Of a stretch of DNA of 64,000 bases, positions 40,065-48,409 are shown piece by piece. Every line of letters begins with the position of its first letter. Position 1 is the stretch's first letter. The DNA comes from Chryseobacterium sp. c4a (GTDB taxonomy: Bacteria > Bacteroidota > Bacteroidia > Flavobacteriales > Weeksellaceae). The stretch spans positions 62,001-126,000 of the forward strand of contig NZ_WXVU01000006.1 in assembly GCF_009900745.1 (NCBI RefSeq), given 5' to 3'. The notes under the pieces were generated by a model. The model was not told the origin of the DNA and made no database searches. It saw nothing but the letters and a program-made list of their open reading frames with translations. Position numbers and translations under genes: made by a program.

Positions 40065-41018
40065 ATGAATATTAAAATTTCAACCGCACAATTTGAAAAC
40101 AGAAGTGGAGATAAGGATTATAATCTATCTGTCATAGAAAGACTGGCTCAACAGGCTTCTGCACAAGGCTCCGATGTTATTGTTTTTCACGAATGCTCCA
40201 TTACAGGATATACTTTTGCCCGAAATCTTTCCAAGGATGAACTTCTGGATATTGCAGAGCGTATTCCCGATGGAGAAAGTATCAAAAGGCTCCAGAGTAT
40301 TGCAAAACAAAATAATATTGTGATTCTGGCTGGCCTTTTTGAAAAAGATGATAATAATAATTTATTCAAGGCTTATGTATGTGTAGACCATACAGGTTTA
40401 AAAGCGAAATACAGAAAGCTGCATCCTTTTATCAATCCCCATCTTCTGCCAGGTAATGAATACTGTGTATTTGAAATTTTGGGATGGAAATGTGGTATTC
40501 TGATCTGTTATGATAACAATATTATTGAAAATGTGAGAGCCACTAAGCTTTTGGGAGCTGATATTATTTTCATGCCTCATGTTACTATGTGTACGCCTTC
40601 CACAAGACCAGGAGCTGGTTTTGTAGACCCAAAACTTTGGGAAAACAGAGTTGCAGATCCTACTTCTTTACGCCTGGAATTTAAGGGAATGAAAGGAAGA
40701 GACTGGCTGATGAAGTGGCTTCCGGCGAGGGCTTATGATAATGGTGCTTATATTGTCTTTTCCAATCCCATTGGAATGGATGATGATCAGCTTAAAAATG
40801 GATGTTCCATGATTATTGATCCTTTTGGAGATGTTATTGCAGAGTGTAACTCGTTCGAGGATAGTTTTGAATCGGCTGTTTTAACTCCGGAAAAGCTCAC
40901 TCAGGCTGGTGGATATCGATATTTACAAGCAAGAAGACCGGAACTTTACAGAGATATTATAGGCCAAAGTCATTCATCTGTTCAGAAAGTAGTGTGGCTG
41001 AATGAGAAAGAAAACTAA
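40065..41018 (+). CDS. nitrilase-superfamily carbon-nitrogen hydrolase
   Basis: C-N hydrolase of 317 residues acting on amides, nitriles or carbamoyl groups. The catalytic Glu-Lys-Cys set is visible: Glu in DVIVFHECSITGY, Lys in KAKYRKLHPF and Cys in WKCGILICYDNNI. The protein is longer than omega-amidase and has an insert around residues 165-215 (TRPGAGFVDPKLWENRVADP). There is no signal peptide. It lies 64 bases downstream of the araC gene and 100 bases before an MFS transporter gene, so a small regulated pathway for uptake or export of an amide compound is likely. The exact substrate cannot be read from sequence. Confidence 0.87.
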   Translation: MNIKISTAQFENRSGDKDYNLSVIERLAQQASAQGSDVIVFHECSITGYTFARNLSKDELLDIAERIPDGESIKRLQSIAKQNNIVILAGLFEKDDNNNLFKAYVCVDHTGLKAKYRKLHPFINPHLLPGNEYCVFEILGWKCGILICYDNNIIENVRATKLLGADIIFMPHVTMCTPSTRPGAGFVDPKLWENRVADPTSLRLEFKGMKGRDWLMKWLPARAYDNGAYIVFSNPIGMDDDQLKNGCSMIIDPFGDVIAECNSFEDSFESAVLTPEKLTQAGGYRYLQARRPELYRDIIGQSHSSVQKVVWLNEKEN

Positions 41019-41118
41019 TCTATTATTATTCTGATAATTTAATGCAATTTAAATAATTTTTATAATACAATTATTCGTTGGAAATTTGCATTGTCAACAT
41101 CAACAAAATTACAATGCA

Positions 41119-42342
41119 ATGAATTATCAAAAAGAAATACAAATCAATGCTGTATCAGGAAGTGTAAAAAGCAAAGGGCTTCCTGCAGCTTTATGGGCAC
41201 TTACGATCAGTGCTTTTGGAATCGGAACTACAGAATTTGTTATTGTAGGTCTTCTTCCTACTGTGGCCGGAGATCTTGGGATCACTATTCCGTCGGCAGG
41301 TTTACTGGTAAGCCTTTATGCAATAGGAGTTGCTATAGGAGCTCCTATTTTAACAGCATTAACAGGGAAAGTTCCCCGTAAAATGCTTTTGGTTTCCATT
41401 ATGTTACTATTTGTGATTGGAAACGGACTGGCTTCCATTGCTCCAGGATTTATCACGCTGGTTCTGGCCAGAATATTAACAGGATTTGCTCATGGGGTTT
41501 ATTTTTCCATTGGATCCACTATTGCAGCATCATTGGTTCCTGAGGAGAAAAGAGCAACTGCTATTTCCATTATGTTTGCCGGACTTACGCTGGCTATTGT
41601 CACAGGAGTACCATTGGGAACTTTTATAGGACAGCATTTTGGATGGAGAGCTACTTTCATCGGAGTTTCTATTCTTGGAATGATAGGCTTGTTGGCCAGT
41701 TTATTATTGGTTCCCAATAATTTAAAAAACGGAAAAACGGCATCCATCAAAAGCCAGTTCAAAGTATTGGGTAATAAACGGTTAATTTTTGCCTTTTTAA
41801 TGACCGCTATGGGATACGGAGGAACATTTGTTGTATTCACTTATCTATCTCCAATTTTACAGAAAATAACAGGATTTCAGGAATCTACGGTTACTTTTAT
41901 CCTGTTGGTATATGGTATTGCGATTGCACTAGGAAACCTGATTGGTGGAAAAGTAGCGAATAAAAACCCTTTGAAGGCTCTTTTATGGATGTTTACGGCT
42001 CAGGGATTAACCTTATTGGCATTTTATTTTACCGTAAGTAGCCCGGTTCTGAGTATTATTACGTTGTTCTTTTTAGGCGCACTTTCTTTTGCAACAGTTC
42101 CCGGTCTTCAGCTGTTGGTGGTACAGATTGCTGAAAAGGAACTTCCCGGAACTGAAGATGTAGCCTCTGGAATTAATATTGCAGCTTTTAATATTGGGAT
42201 TGCAATTGGATCTTATGCGGGCGGACTTATTGTAACATCATCTTTAGGATTAGGAAGTACCCCATGGATTGGTGCATTGTTCTTAGTGGTTACGGTTCTG
42301 ATAACCATCATCAGCATTCGTTTAAGCAAAAAAGCAAACTAA
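41119..42342 (+). CDS. MFS transporter, DHA1/AraJ-like
   Basis: Major facilitator permease of 407 residues with twelve predicted helices. The ATG at 41119 gives MNYQKEIQINAVSG followed by the first helix; an upstream in-frame TTG is less likely. Family features are ISAFGIGTTEFVIVGLLPTV in the first helix, the loop GKVPRKMLLVSIMLLF between helices 2 and 3, and the antiporter-type motif in GFAHGVYFSIGSTIAASLV. It resembles sugar-efflux/chloramphenicol-resistance-like members (YdhP, AraJ). It follows the nitrilase gene and ends the araC unit. Export of the nitrilase product or a toxic amide is a reasonable guess only. Confidence 0.9.
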   Translation: MNYQKEIQINAVSGSVKSKGLPAALWALTISAFGIGTTEFVIVGLLPTVAGDLGITIPSAGLLVSLYAIGVAIGAPILTALTGKVPRKMLLVSIMLLFVIGNGLASIAPGFITLVLARILTGFAHGVYFSIGSTIAASLVPEEKRATAISIMFAGLTLAIVTGVPLGTFIGQHFGWRATFIGVSILGMIGLLASLLLVPNNLKNGKTASIKSQFKVLGNKRLIFAFLMTAMGYGGTFVVFTYLSPILQKITGFQESTVTFILLVYGIAIALGNLIGGKVANKNPLKALLWMFTAQGLTLLAFYFTVSSPVLSIITLFFLGALSFATVPGLQLLVVQIAEKELPGTEDVASGINIAAFNIGIAIGSYAGGLIVTSSLGLGSTPWIGALFLVVTVLITIISIRLSKKAN

Positions 42343-42662
42343 TATTCAACTTTATTCAATATCTCAATTGGAGGAGTGAACATTTTCCTCTCTTAGGAGA
42401 ATAGCAAGAATATATAAAGCCAGAATGTTAGATTGAAGTAAGGCTTTATGAAAAGGGTAGATCAATGATCTGCTCTTTTCTATTTTAATTTGACACAAAG
42501 TTTTTATGATTATGCTGCTCTGTTTTAAGAGGGTAAGAAGAAATCAACAATAAGCGGATGGTATAATAATGTGTAATTTATCAAGTTTTGTAGGATCTAA
42601 AAAGTGGGTAAAGAAACAAAAATTGCTCCTTTCATTAAAACACCGAAACTAAATTCTATGAA
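42343..42662. other. spacer with terminator at the edge of an accessory patch
   Basis: The 320-base spacer contains a terminator for the MFS gene at about 42451-42485 (TAGATCA/TGATCT core, AAAAG/CTTTT flanks, then T-rich). From about 42600 short frames resemble broken coding sequence (APFIKTPKLNSMKC in one frame, FYEMLMSVNGN in the next), hinting at an old frameshift, but no family is recognisable. Confidence 0.4.
42451..42485 (+). terminator. terminator after the MFS gene
   Basis: AAAAGGGTAGATCA (42451-42464) pairs with TGATCTGCTCTTTT (42466-42479) with two mismatches, followed by CTATTTT. Confidence 0.65.
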
Positions 42663-42845
42663 ATGCTAATGTCAGTAAACGGAAATCAACGATTATTCAG
42701 CCAAAAGGCAATAATGGAAAAAGCAGGAATCAAAGAGGTAGATAAGATGCAAGAGGAGATTAAGAAAGAAATGCCAACTCCACCAAAAGAAATTGTAAAA
42801 AAAATGTCTAACTATTTGAAGATTAGGATTAATTCATTATATTAG
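42663..42845 (+). CDS. short hypothetical protein or gene fragment
   Basis: A frame of 60 codons, open for another eight codons upstream without a start. The product is charged and helical (AIMEKAGIKEVDKMQEEIKK) with no recognised domain. The text just upstream continues the same style of sequence in another frame, so this could be the 3' end of a larger, frameshifted gene brought in with the AbiC-like neighbour. It may also be a real small gene. Evidence for expression is weak. Confidence 0.3.
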   Translation: MLMSVNGNQRLFSQKAIMEKAGIKEVDKMQEEIKKEMPTPPKEIVKKMSNYLKIRINSLY

Positions 42846-42869
42846 AGATAATTGATTAATATAACTAAT

Positions 42870-43088
42870 ATGATGAGTAACGAAAAAGAAATTACACATG
42901 AGGTTCTTAAAGTAGCAAAACAGAATCAGACTATTTTCAATGAATTAGTAAGATTATTAAATTCTCAAGGATTTCAAACGGCAAGATTGGAAACACACAT
43001 AAGTAGAAATGCCTCAAATATCGCCAAACTTGAAAAATTAGTACTTGGCGAAGAGTATGGAAAGCCATCAAATTTACCAGGATTATAA
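42870..43088 (+). CDS. short hypothetical protein, coiled-coil
   Basis: Predicted 72-residue protein from the ATG at 42870 (an upstream in-frame TTG is ignored). Residues 1-50 form heptad-like helices (EITHEVLKVAKQNQTIFNEL, then LETHISRNASNIAKLEKLVL), probably a coiled coil. It ends with a proper terminator at 43094-43119, which supports it being a real gene. No family is recognised. It precedes the AbiC-type gene by 60 bases, but that gene has its own promoter, so they are separate units. Confidence 0.5.
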   Translation: MMSNEKEITHEVLKVAKQNQTIFNELVRLLNSQGFQTARLETHISRNASNIAKLEKLVLGEEYGKPSNLPGL

Positions 43089-43093
43089 TTAAC

Positions 43094-43129
43094 AGCCTTC
43101 TCTTTGAGAGGGCTTTTTTGTTATATTTG
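43094..43129 (+). promoter_or_regulatory. terminator of the small gene and promoter of the AbiC-type gene
   Basis: AGCCTTCTC (43094-43102) pairs with GAGAGGGCT (43106-43114) with one G-U and a T-run to 43119. This is followed at once by an exact -7 box TATATTTG (43122-43129). The AbiC-type ATG is 18 bases farther. Confidence 0.65.
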
Positions 43130-43147
43130 CCGGAAAACTAATAAAAT

Positions 43148-44008
43148 ATGAAAAATGGCAATTGGGTATTTTGGACTTTTGGATTAGGTTCTGTTATTTT
43201 TATGGGAGTTACATTATACTTTAACTACAAATATGCAGTAGATTTAGGAACTGAAAGACAGGGGTTATTTGGTGATATGTTTGGAGCATCAAATGCGCTG
43301 TTTACCGGGCTTTCTTTTGTTGGTGTTATTATTGCGATTTTACTACAAAGGCAAGAATTGAAATTGCAACGAAAAGAACTTGAGTTGACAAGAAATGAAA
43401 TGGAATTGACGAGAGAAGAATTTATAGCTCAGAATGAAACAAGCAGGGTTCAAAGGTTTGAAAATACATTCTTCCAAATGCTATCGCTTTTTAATACAAT
43501 AACAGGCAGTATACGCGTTGACTCCGGTAGGGATCATTACGATGAAGGAAAATCTGCCATAAATCAAATTTTGTCTGAACTTGAATACAAAGCAACACAA
43601 CATTGTTCAACGACACAATATTGCTCAAAGCATAAAGTCAATAGTTACGATTCGGCCAAAACAAAGTTTAAACATCTAGAATTAGAAGACTTGCAAGAAA
43701 TATATCAAAAAAAGTATGAGGAATATAACGATATTTTAGGGCATTATTTCAGGACTTTTTATCATATTATAAAATTAATAGATTCCTCAGATATTAAGGA
43801 TAAGCAGCAATATGCATCAATTGCGAGATCTCAACTATCTAATGCAGAACAAGTATTGCTATTTTATAATTGTTTACATGCGAATGGTGAAAAGAAATTT
43901 AAACCTTTAGTGGAAGACTATGCACTATTAAATAATTTAAATCCTAAGCAGCTACTAAGTGCGCATATAACTAGTTTTTACGCAGAGAAGGCATTTGGAT
44001 CTAATTAA
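43148..44008 (+). CDS. putative AbiC-type phage abortive infection protein
   Basis: Membrane protein of 286 residues in the putative phage abortive infection (putAbiC) family. Two membrane helices lie at about residues 8-27 and 51-68 (ALFTGLSFVGVIIAILL), followed by a coiled coil at 69-105 rich in LxLxRKEL/ELTRxE heptads. A cytoplasmic helical domain carries the family signatures RFENTFFQMLSLFN, HYFRTFYHIIKLIDSS and YASIARSQLSNAEQVLLFYN. Such proteins stop phage growth by killing or arresting the infected cell; the mechanism is unknown. The gene is isolated with its own promoter and terminator, between unknown small genes, in a patch that looks recently acquired. Confidence 0.78.
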   Translation: MKNGNWVFWTFGLGSVIFMGVTLYFNYKYAVDLGTERQGLFGDMFGASNALFTGLSFVGVIIAILLQRQELKLQRKELELTRNEMELTREEFIAQNETSRVQRFENTFFQMLSLFNTITGSIRVDSGRDHYDEGKSAINQILSELEYKATQHCSTTQYCSKHKVNSYDSAKTKFKHLELEDLQEIYQKKYEEYNDILGHYFRTFYHIIKLIDSSDIKDKQQYASIARSQLSNAEQVLLFYNCLHANGEKKFKPLVEDYALLNNLNPKQLLSAHITSFYAEKAFGSN

Positions 44009-44015
44009 ATAAAAC

Positions 44016-44038
44016 AGCCCCTTAATTGGGGCTTTTCT
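44016..44038. terminator. terminator shared by the AbiC-type and lipoprotein genes
   Basis: AGCCCC (44016-44021) pairs with GGGGCT (44028-44033) with a 6-base loop and T-rich 3' end. It overlaps the stop codon of the convergent lipoprotein gene at 44022. Confidence 0.65.
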
Positions 44039-44393
44039 TTTGTATATATGGATTAAAGTATCCATTCCTGTATCCTGTAATTCTCTTTATTGATTGGTTA
44101 ATTCCGTCAATTGTGTATTGATCCAAAGAATAATCAATCCTCTTTTTGTTTTTAAATAAAGTTCCTTTAATAAATTGGGTTTGGGTATAAGGGGAAATGT
44201 TATTGTAAATAGTGGCTTGCGTAAGAAACTTAATCTTTACCTGTTGATCTGATGTTGCCTCAATATCAACATGTGTTGTTTTAATACTATTAATCATATA
44301 TGAAAGCATTGTTGTTCTATACATAATTTCACCTTCATATTTATCTCCGCAGGAGTAGCAAGTAAATCCTAAGAACAATATTATTTTTTTCAT
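44022..44393 (-). CDS. small predicted lipoprotein of unknown function
   Basis: Protein of 123 residues. The ATG at 44393 gives MKKIILFLGFTCYSCGDKYE, a short signal peptide followed by Cys, so it is probably a lipoprotein although the lipobox (CYSC or GFTC) is not ideal. The mature part has several short beta strands (VKIKFLTQATIYNNI, QTQFIKGTLFKNKK) and no domain I know. It converges on the AbiC-type gene and belongs to the same accessory patch. It could be an immunity or surface protein, but no evidence supports this. Confidence 0.6.
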   Translation of the reverse strand: MKKIILFLGFTCYSCGDKYEGEIMYRTTMLSYMINSIKTTHVDIEATSDQQVKIKFLTQATIYNNISPYTQTQFIKGTLFKNKKRIDYSLDQYTIDGINQSIKRITGYRNGYFNPYIQKKSPN

Positions 44394-44537
44394 TTCATAA
44401 AATTTGACCAAAGAAAGTAAGATATCGAACAGAAAAATTACGGATGGTCATAAAACTAACTTTTTATTGTTAATTCTTTTCCTTTAAGTGCGAAGAAAAG
44501 AAAAGGTGTTGTAATTGAGTTCTTGATATCAAAAACC

Positions 44538-45182
44538 TCAAACCTCATAAATCCCCTCATCCGTAAACACAAAAAACTTACTTTTCTTAGGAAGGTTTTT
44601 AGTATCCAATCCTGTAAACTCACTAAAAGCAGGTAACAATAATTGGTTTTCACTTAATGCAAAACAGGGAAGTCTGATACTTTTTACGGCAGAATTCAAA
44701 ACGATTCCAGGATGAATATGCCCCGTAATTTGGAAACCTTGTCTTTCTTTATCAAAATCATGAATAAATGTAAATGAGCCTATTTCCAATAAGGATTCTT
44801 TAAAATCCAGGCAAAGTTTTTTTTCCAAATGCTCTGAAATGCGGTCGTGATTTCCCTCAATAAGGTAAAACTTCAAATCGGGATATTGATTTCTCCATTG
44901 GCAGAACTCATCTACATCAGAATTGTCACCGGCATGAAGCAGATCGCCCACCACCATACATTTTTCCGGCTGAAAATATTCGATGAGTGCTGATAGTCTT
45001 TCCAGATCGCTTTTCATAATATGGTTGGCCAATGCAATCCCATTCTTACGAAAATGAGCTGTTTTTCCAACATGCAGATCAGAAAGGATTAAAGCTTTTT
45101 CCTTTTCCAGAAATAGAGCACGCTGATTAGTCAACGTAAAAGTTTCATTTTGAATGGTAATTTCTTTAGTGGCTATCAACAC
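44538..45182 (-). CDS. pdeM: ligase-associated DNA damage response endonuclease PdeM
   Basis: Calcineurin-like metallophosphoesterase of 214 residues, the fourth member of the ligase-associated DNA damage response set. Metal-binding motifs are in order: ALILSDLHVGKTAHFRKNG (D-x-H), MVVGDLLHAGDNSD (G-D), LIEGNHDR (G-N-H-D) and FQITGHIHPG (G-H-x-H). The start is not ATG: GTG at 45182 or TTG at 45179 both fit, because no ATG lies near the conserved N-terminus. It is separated from the other three genes of the set by gpmA, on the same strand. It is expected to act as a DNA endonuclease in end processing. Confidence 0.9.
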   Translation of the reverse strand: MLIATKEITIQNETFTLTNQRALFLEKEKALILSDLHVGKTAHFRKNGIALANHIMKSDLERLSALIEYFQPEKCMVVGDLLHAGDNSDVDEFCQWRNQYPDLKFYLIEGNHDRISEHLEKKLCLDFKESLLEIGSFTFIHDFDKERQGFQITGHIHPGIVLNSAVKSIRLPCFALSENQLLLPAFSEFTGLDTKNLPKKSKFFVFTDEGIYEV

Positions 45183-45248
45183 AAGTGAAAATTCAGGATT
45201 TTGGGTTAAAGATACTGTATACTAGATTTTTAAAACATTTCACGATCA

Positions 45249-45851
45249 TTATTCTTCTCTTCTGCTTACGTGAAAATGTTCATCAAAAATATAAGTAATA
45301 GGTACTCCGGTAGCAATTTCTCTTTCCAGAATTTCTTCTGGAGATAAGTGTTCCAGGTACATGATGAGCGCACGGAGGCTATTTCCATGGGCAACAATCA
45401 ATACATTTTCACCTTTCTTCAGCAGAGGAGCTATCTCTTTTTCAAAATAAGGAATCACCCTATTATAAGTATCTTTAAGGCTTTCACCACCAGGAGGAAC
45501 CACATCATAAGATCTACGCCAGGTATGAACCTGTTCTTCACCATATTTCAATGCCGTTTCTGCTTTATTAAGTCCTTCAAGATTCCCATAAGAACGTTCA
45601 TTCAAAGCTTTATCCATAATGATAGGGATATTGGGTTTTCCTATTTCATCAAGAATAATAGAGAGGGTATGTTTAGCTCTGATTAGGACTGAAGTAAAGG
45701 CAATGTCTATTTTTTCTTTTTTTAAGGCTATTCCTGCATTTTTTGCTTCTTCAATTCCTGCCTCTGTAATATCGATATCTTGCCATCCTGTAAACCTATT
45801 TTCCAAGTTCCAGAGTGACTGTCCGTGACGGACTAAAAATAGTTTTGCCAT
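45249..45851 (-). CDS. gpmA: 2,3-bisphosphoglycerate-dependent phosphoglycerate mutase
   Basis: Glycolytic enzyme interconverting 3- and 2-phosphoglycerate. The phosphohistidine motif [10 protein letters not shown] is at the N-terminus. [12 protein letters not shown] and the [14 protein letters not shown] motif with the second catalytic His are present, as is the [14 protein letters not shown] substrate region. At 200 residues it is a shortened form, typical for Bacteroidota, lacking the C-terminal tail of E. coli GpmA. It sits between the Lhr-type helicase gene (125 bases upstream) and pdeM (66 bases downstream) on the same strand, an unusual position within a DNA repair set. Confidence 0.94.
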   Translation of the reverse strand: MAKLFLVRHGQSLWNLENRFTGWQDIDITEAGIEEAKNAGIALKKEKIDIAFTSVLIRAKHTLSIILDEIGKPNIPIIMDKALNERSYGNLEGLNKAETALKYGEEQVHTWRRSYDVVPPGGESLKDTYNRVIPYFEKEIAPLLKKGENVLIVAHGNSLRALIMYLEHLSPEEILEREIATGVPITYIFDEHFHVSRREE

Positions 45852-45975
45852 TATTTGAGTGTTATTTAATCTTCAAAGAAGATAATCTAAGTTACGAACT
45901 TGTTAAAAATCTTTCGCTATAAAAAGTGATATTTTTTATGATTTGAATGAAAATCATTTATAGCTTTCATTATAT

Positions 45976-48408
45976 TCAAAGTTTCAGCATTCTTTTGATT
46001 CTCGCATCCAATCCTTCACTGGAAAGAGATTGTCTCAGACTATCCACTTTGATAGGAAAACTGAGTGGAGTAAAGGAGTTGGCGGATTTAAGAATAATGC
46101 TGGACTTTTCGATCCTTTTAAAAGCTTCTATCAGGCGTTGTTCCTGAAGCTGCATATTAAAGACTTCAGTATAGGACTGTCTGATTAAAAAATGGTTGGA
46201 ATCATAATCTTCCAATACTTTAAAAATAAGTCCTGCCGAGCTCTGTAATGATTTATTGGAACGTTGCTGGCCTGCATAATTTTGAATAACCATTCCGGAA
46301 ATTACGGCAATATCTCTGAACTTCCTTCTGGCCATTTCAGCAGAATTGATGCTGGCAATCACATCATTCATCAGATTATCTCTTGTCAATATTTGATGAA
46401 GATTATTATCGTTCAAAGGTATTTCTTTATCACTGAATAATTCGAATCCGTAATCGTTCATTGCCATTGAAAAGGAGATGGGTGCTAGCTTTGAAATACG
46501 ATAGGCAACCAATGCAGCCATTACTTCGTGTACCAAACGGCCTTCAAAAGGATACATAAATAGATGATATCCTTCACGATTTTTAATCATTTCCACCAGA
46601 AATTCATTTTCTTTCGGAATATGTGAGTTTTCTTCCTGATTCACCAGAAGTGGATGAAGGAATTTCAGTTCTTTTTCTGAAGCTTTAGGATTTAAAGCAT
46701 GTGAAAGCTTTTCTCTTAGAAAATGTCCCAAATTAGAACTTAAAGGAAGTCTGCCACCAAGATAACTTGGAACCAAAGCTTTTCCCTTTGCTGACCGTAC
46801 ATAGACCGTCATATCTTTAATCATAGCAACTTCAAGCGTTCGGCCTGCCAGAATAAATTTTTCTTCTTTTTTTAGTTTGGAAATAAAGTATTCTTCAATC
46901 ATTCCTACATAACCGCCGGAAATAAACTTGACTTTCAGCATGGCATCACTAACGATCACTCCCATATTCATCCGATGCAGCATCGCTATTTTCCGGGAAG
47001 TTACTTTGTACAAGCCATCTTTCATAATGACAATTTTATGAAATTCTTCGTAGTTTTTTAAGACACTACCGCCAATCGTAAGAAATTCAAGAATACTTTT
47101 CCATTCTTCTTTCATCATTTCCCGGAAAGCATACGTTTTCTTAATTCTTTCGTAAGTTTCTTCAGGATAAAATCCATTACCCACAGCTAAAGTCATTAAA
47201 AACTGAACCAAGACATCAAAACATAAGACTTGCGGTTCTCTGGGTTCTACAACTTTTTGTTTTACAGCTTCTTTTAAGGCCGCAACTTCTATTAATTCCA
47301 GAGAATGAGTCGGAACGCAATAAATTTTTGAAACCTCAAAAGGGGAGTGTCCGCTACGGCCAGCTCTTTGAAGAAATCTTGCAACTCCTTTTGCAGAACC
47401 AATCTGAATAACTGTATCAACTGGTTTGAAATCTATTCCAAGATCTAGCGATGATGTGGAAACAACTGCTTTCAATTTACCGGAACTTAGATTTTCTTCA
47501 ATCCAGATTCTTAAATGGGCATCAATGGAACTGTGATGAATAGCAATTTGCCCTGCAAAATCAGGATAAGCATCCAGCAGCAGCTGATACCACATTTCAC
47601 TTTGACTGCGTGTATTGGTAAAAACAATCGTGGATTTTGAATTGAGAATAATAGGAACCACTTTATCGGCAAGCTTATGTCCAAGATGACCTGCCCAGGG
47701 CAGTATTTCAACTTCATCAGGAAAAACAGGGATGATATCAATCTTTTTATGTTCTTTGGCTGTGATTTTTGTTTTTTTAATAGTATAAGGAATCAAAACG
47801 TCCATGGCTTCTTCCAGATTTCCTATGGTTGCGGTAATTCCCCAAATTTTTAGTATTGGAACATATTTTCTAAGTTGCGAGATGCCCAGTTCTACCATGA
47901 CCCCACGTTTTGAACCTAATAATTCATGCCATTCATCCACAACCACACATTTCAAATCCCGGAAAAAGGATTCATGATTTTTCTGAGCCAGAAGAAGGTG
48001 AAGACTCTCTGGAGTTACCACAAGAATTTCAGGCATCTTTTTTACCTGCTGCTGTCTTACTTTAGGATCTGTATCGCCATTTCTTACTCCTACCACCCAA
48101 TCTAATCCGATTTCATCCATGGCTTCCTGCATCGCTTTAGCAATATCTTTTGACAAGGATCTAAGAGGAGTTATCCAGATCATTTTTAATCCTTTTTTAT
48201 AGCTTTCAGGATGGTTTAAAAAGTCTGAAATCAATGCTAAAAAAACAGAAAAAGTTTTCCCAAATCCAGTAGGAGCGACTACCATACCACTATATCCGCT
48301 TCCAAATTTCCGCCAGGTATCGATCTGAAATTTAAAAGGAGATATACCTTTATCCTTCATCCATTGCTGAATAAGGGTAAATCCGTGGGTATCTTCAAAG
48401 GCAGTCAT
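45976..48408 (-). CDS. ligase-associated DNA damage response DEXH-box helicase (Lhr-type)
   Basis: Superfamily 2 helicase of 810 residues, the Lhr-like member of the ligase-associated set. Motifs in order: MVVAPTGFGKTFSVFLAL (I), MIWITPLRSLSKDIAKAM (Ia), VVTPESLHLLLAQ, CVVVDEWHELLGSKRG (II, DEWH), IWGITATIGNLE (III), VFTNTRSQSEMWYQ (IV), STSSLDLGIDFKPVDT (V) and FLQRAGRSGHS (VI). The C-terminal half holds the Lhr-core winged helix and DUF4910-like region. It lies one base after the ligase gene in transcription order, so exonuclease, ligase and helicase form a tight operon. It should unwind or remodel DNA ends for the ligase. Confidence 0.93.
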   Translation of the reverse strand: MTAFEDTHGFTLIQQWMKDKGISPFKFQIDTWRKFGSGYSGMVVAPTGFGKTFSVFLALISDFLNHPESYKKGLKMIWITPLRSLSKDIAKAMQEAMDEIGLDWVVGVRNGDTDPKVRQQQVKKMPEILVVTPESLHLLLAQKNHESFFRDLKCVVVDEWHELLGSKRGVMVELGISQLRKYVPILKIWGITATIGNLEEAMDVLIPYTIKKTKITAKEHKKIDIIPVFPDEVEILPWAGHLGHKLADKVVPIILNSKSTIVFTNTRSQSEMWYQLLLDAYPDFAGQIAIHHSSIDAHLRIWIEENLSSGKLKAVVSTSSLDLGIDFKPVDTVIQIGSAKGVARFLQRAGRSGHSPFEVSKIYCVPTHSLELIEVAALKEAVKQKVVEPREPQVLCFDVLVQFLMTLAVGNGFYPEETYERIKKTYAFREMMKEEWKSILEFLTIGGSVLKNYEEFHKIVIMKDGLYKVTSRKIAMLHRMNMGVIVSDAMLKVKFISGGYVGMIEEYFISKLKKEEKFILAGRTLEVAMIKDMTVYVRSAKGKALVPSYLGGRLPLSSNLGHFLREKLSHALNPKASEKELKFLHPLLVNQEENSHIPKENEFLVEMIKNREGYHLFMYPFEGRLVHEVMAALVAYRISKLAPISFSMAMNDYGFELFSDKEIPLNDNNLHQILTRDNLMNDVIASINSAEMARRKFRDIAVISGMVIQNYAGQQRSNKSLQSSAGLIFKVLEDYDSNHFLIRQSYTEVFNMQLQEQRLIEAFKRIEKSSIILKSANSFTPLSFPIKVDSLRQSLSSEGLDARIKRMLKL

Positions 48409-48409
48409 A

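Noticed and set aside
41086-41118. TTG start 11 codons upstream of the MFS gene
   Set aside because: The ATG at 41119 directly precedes the expected N-terminal tail and first helix; the TTG lies in a weak -7-like ATTTG sequence.
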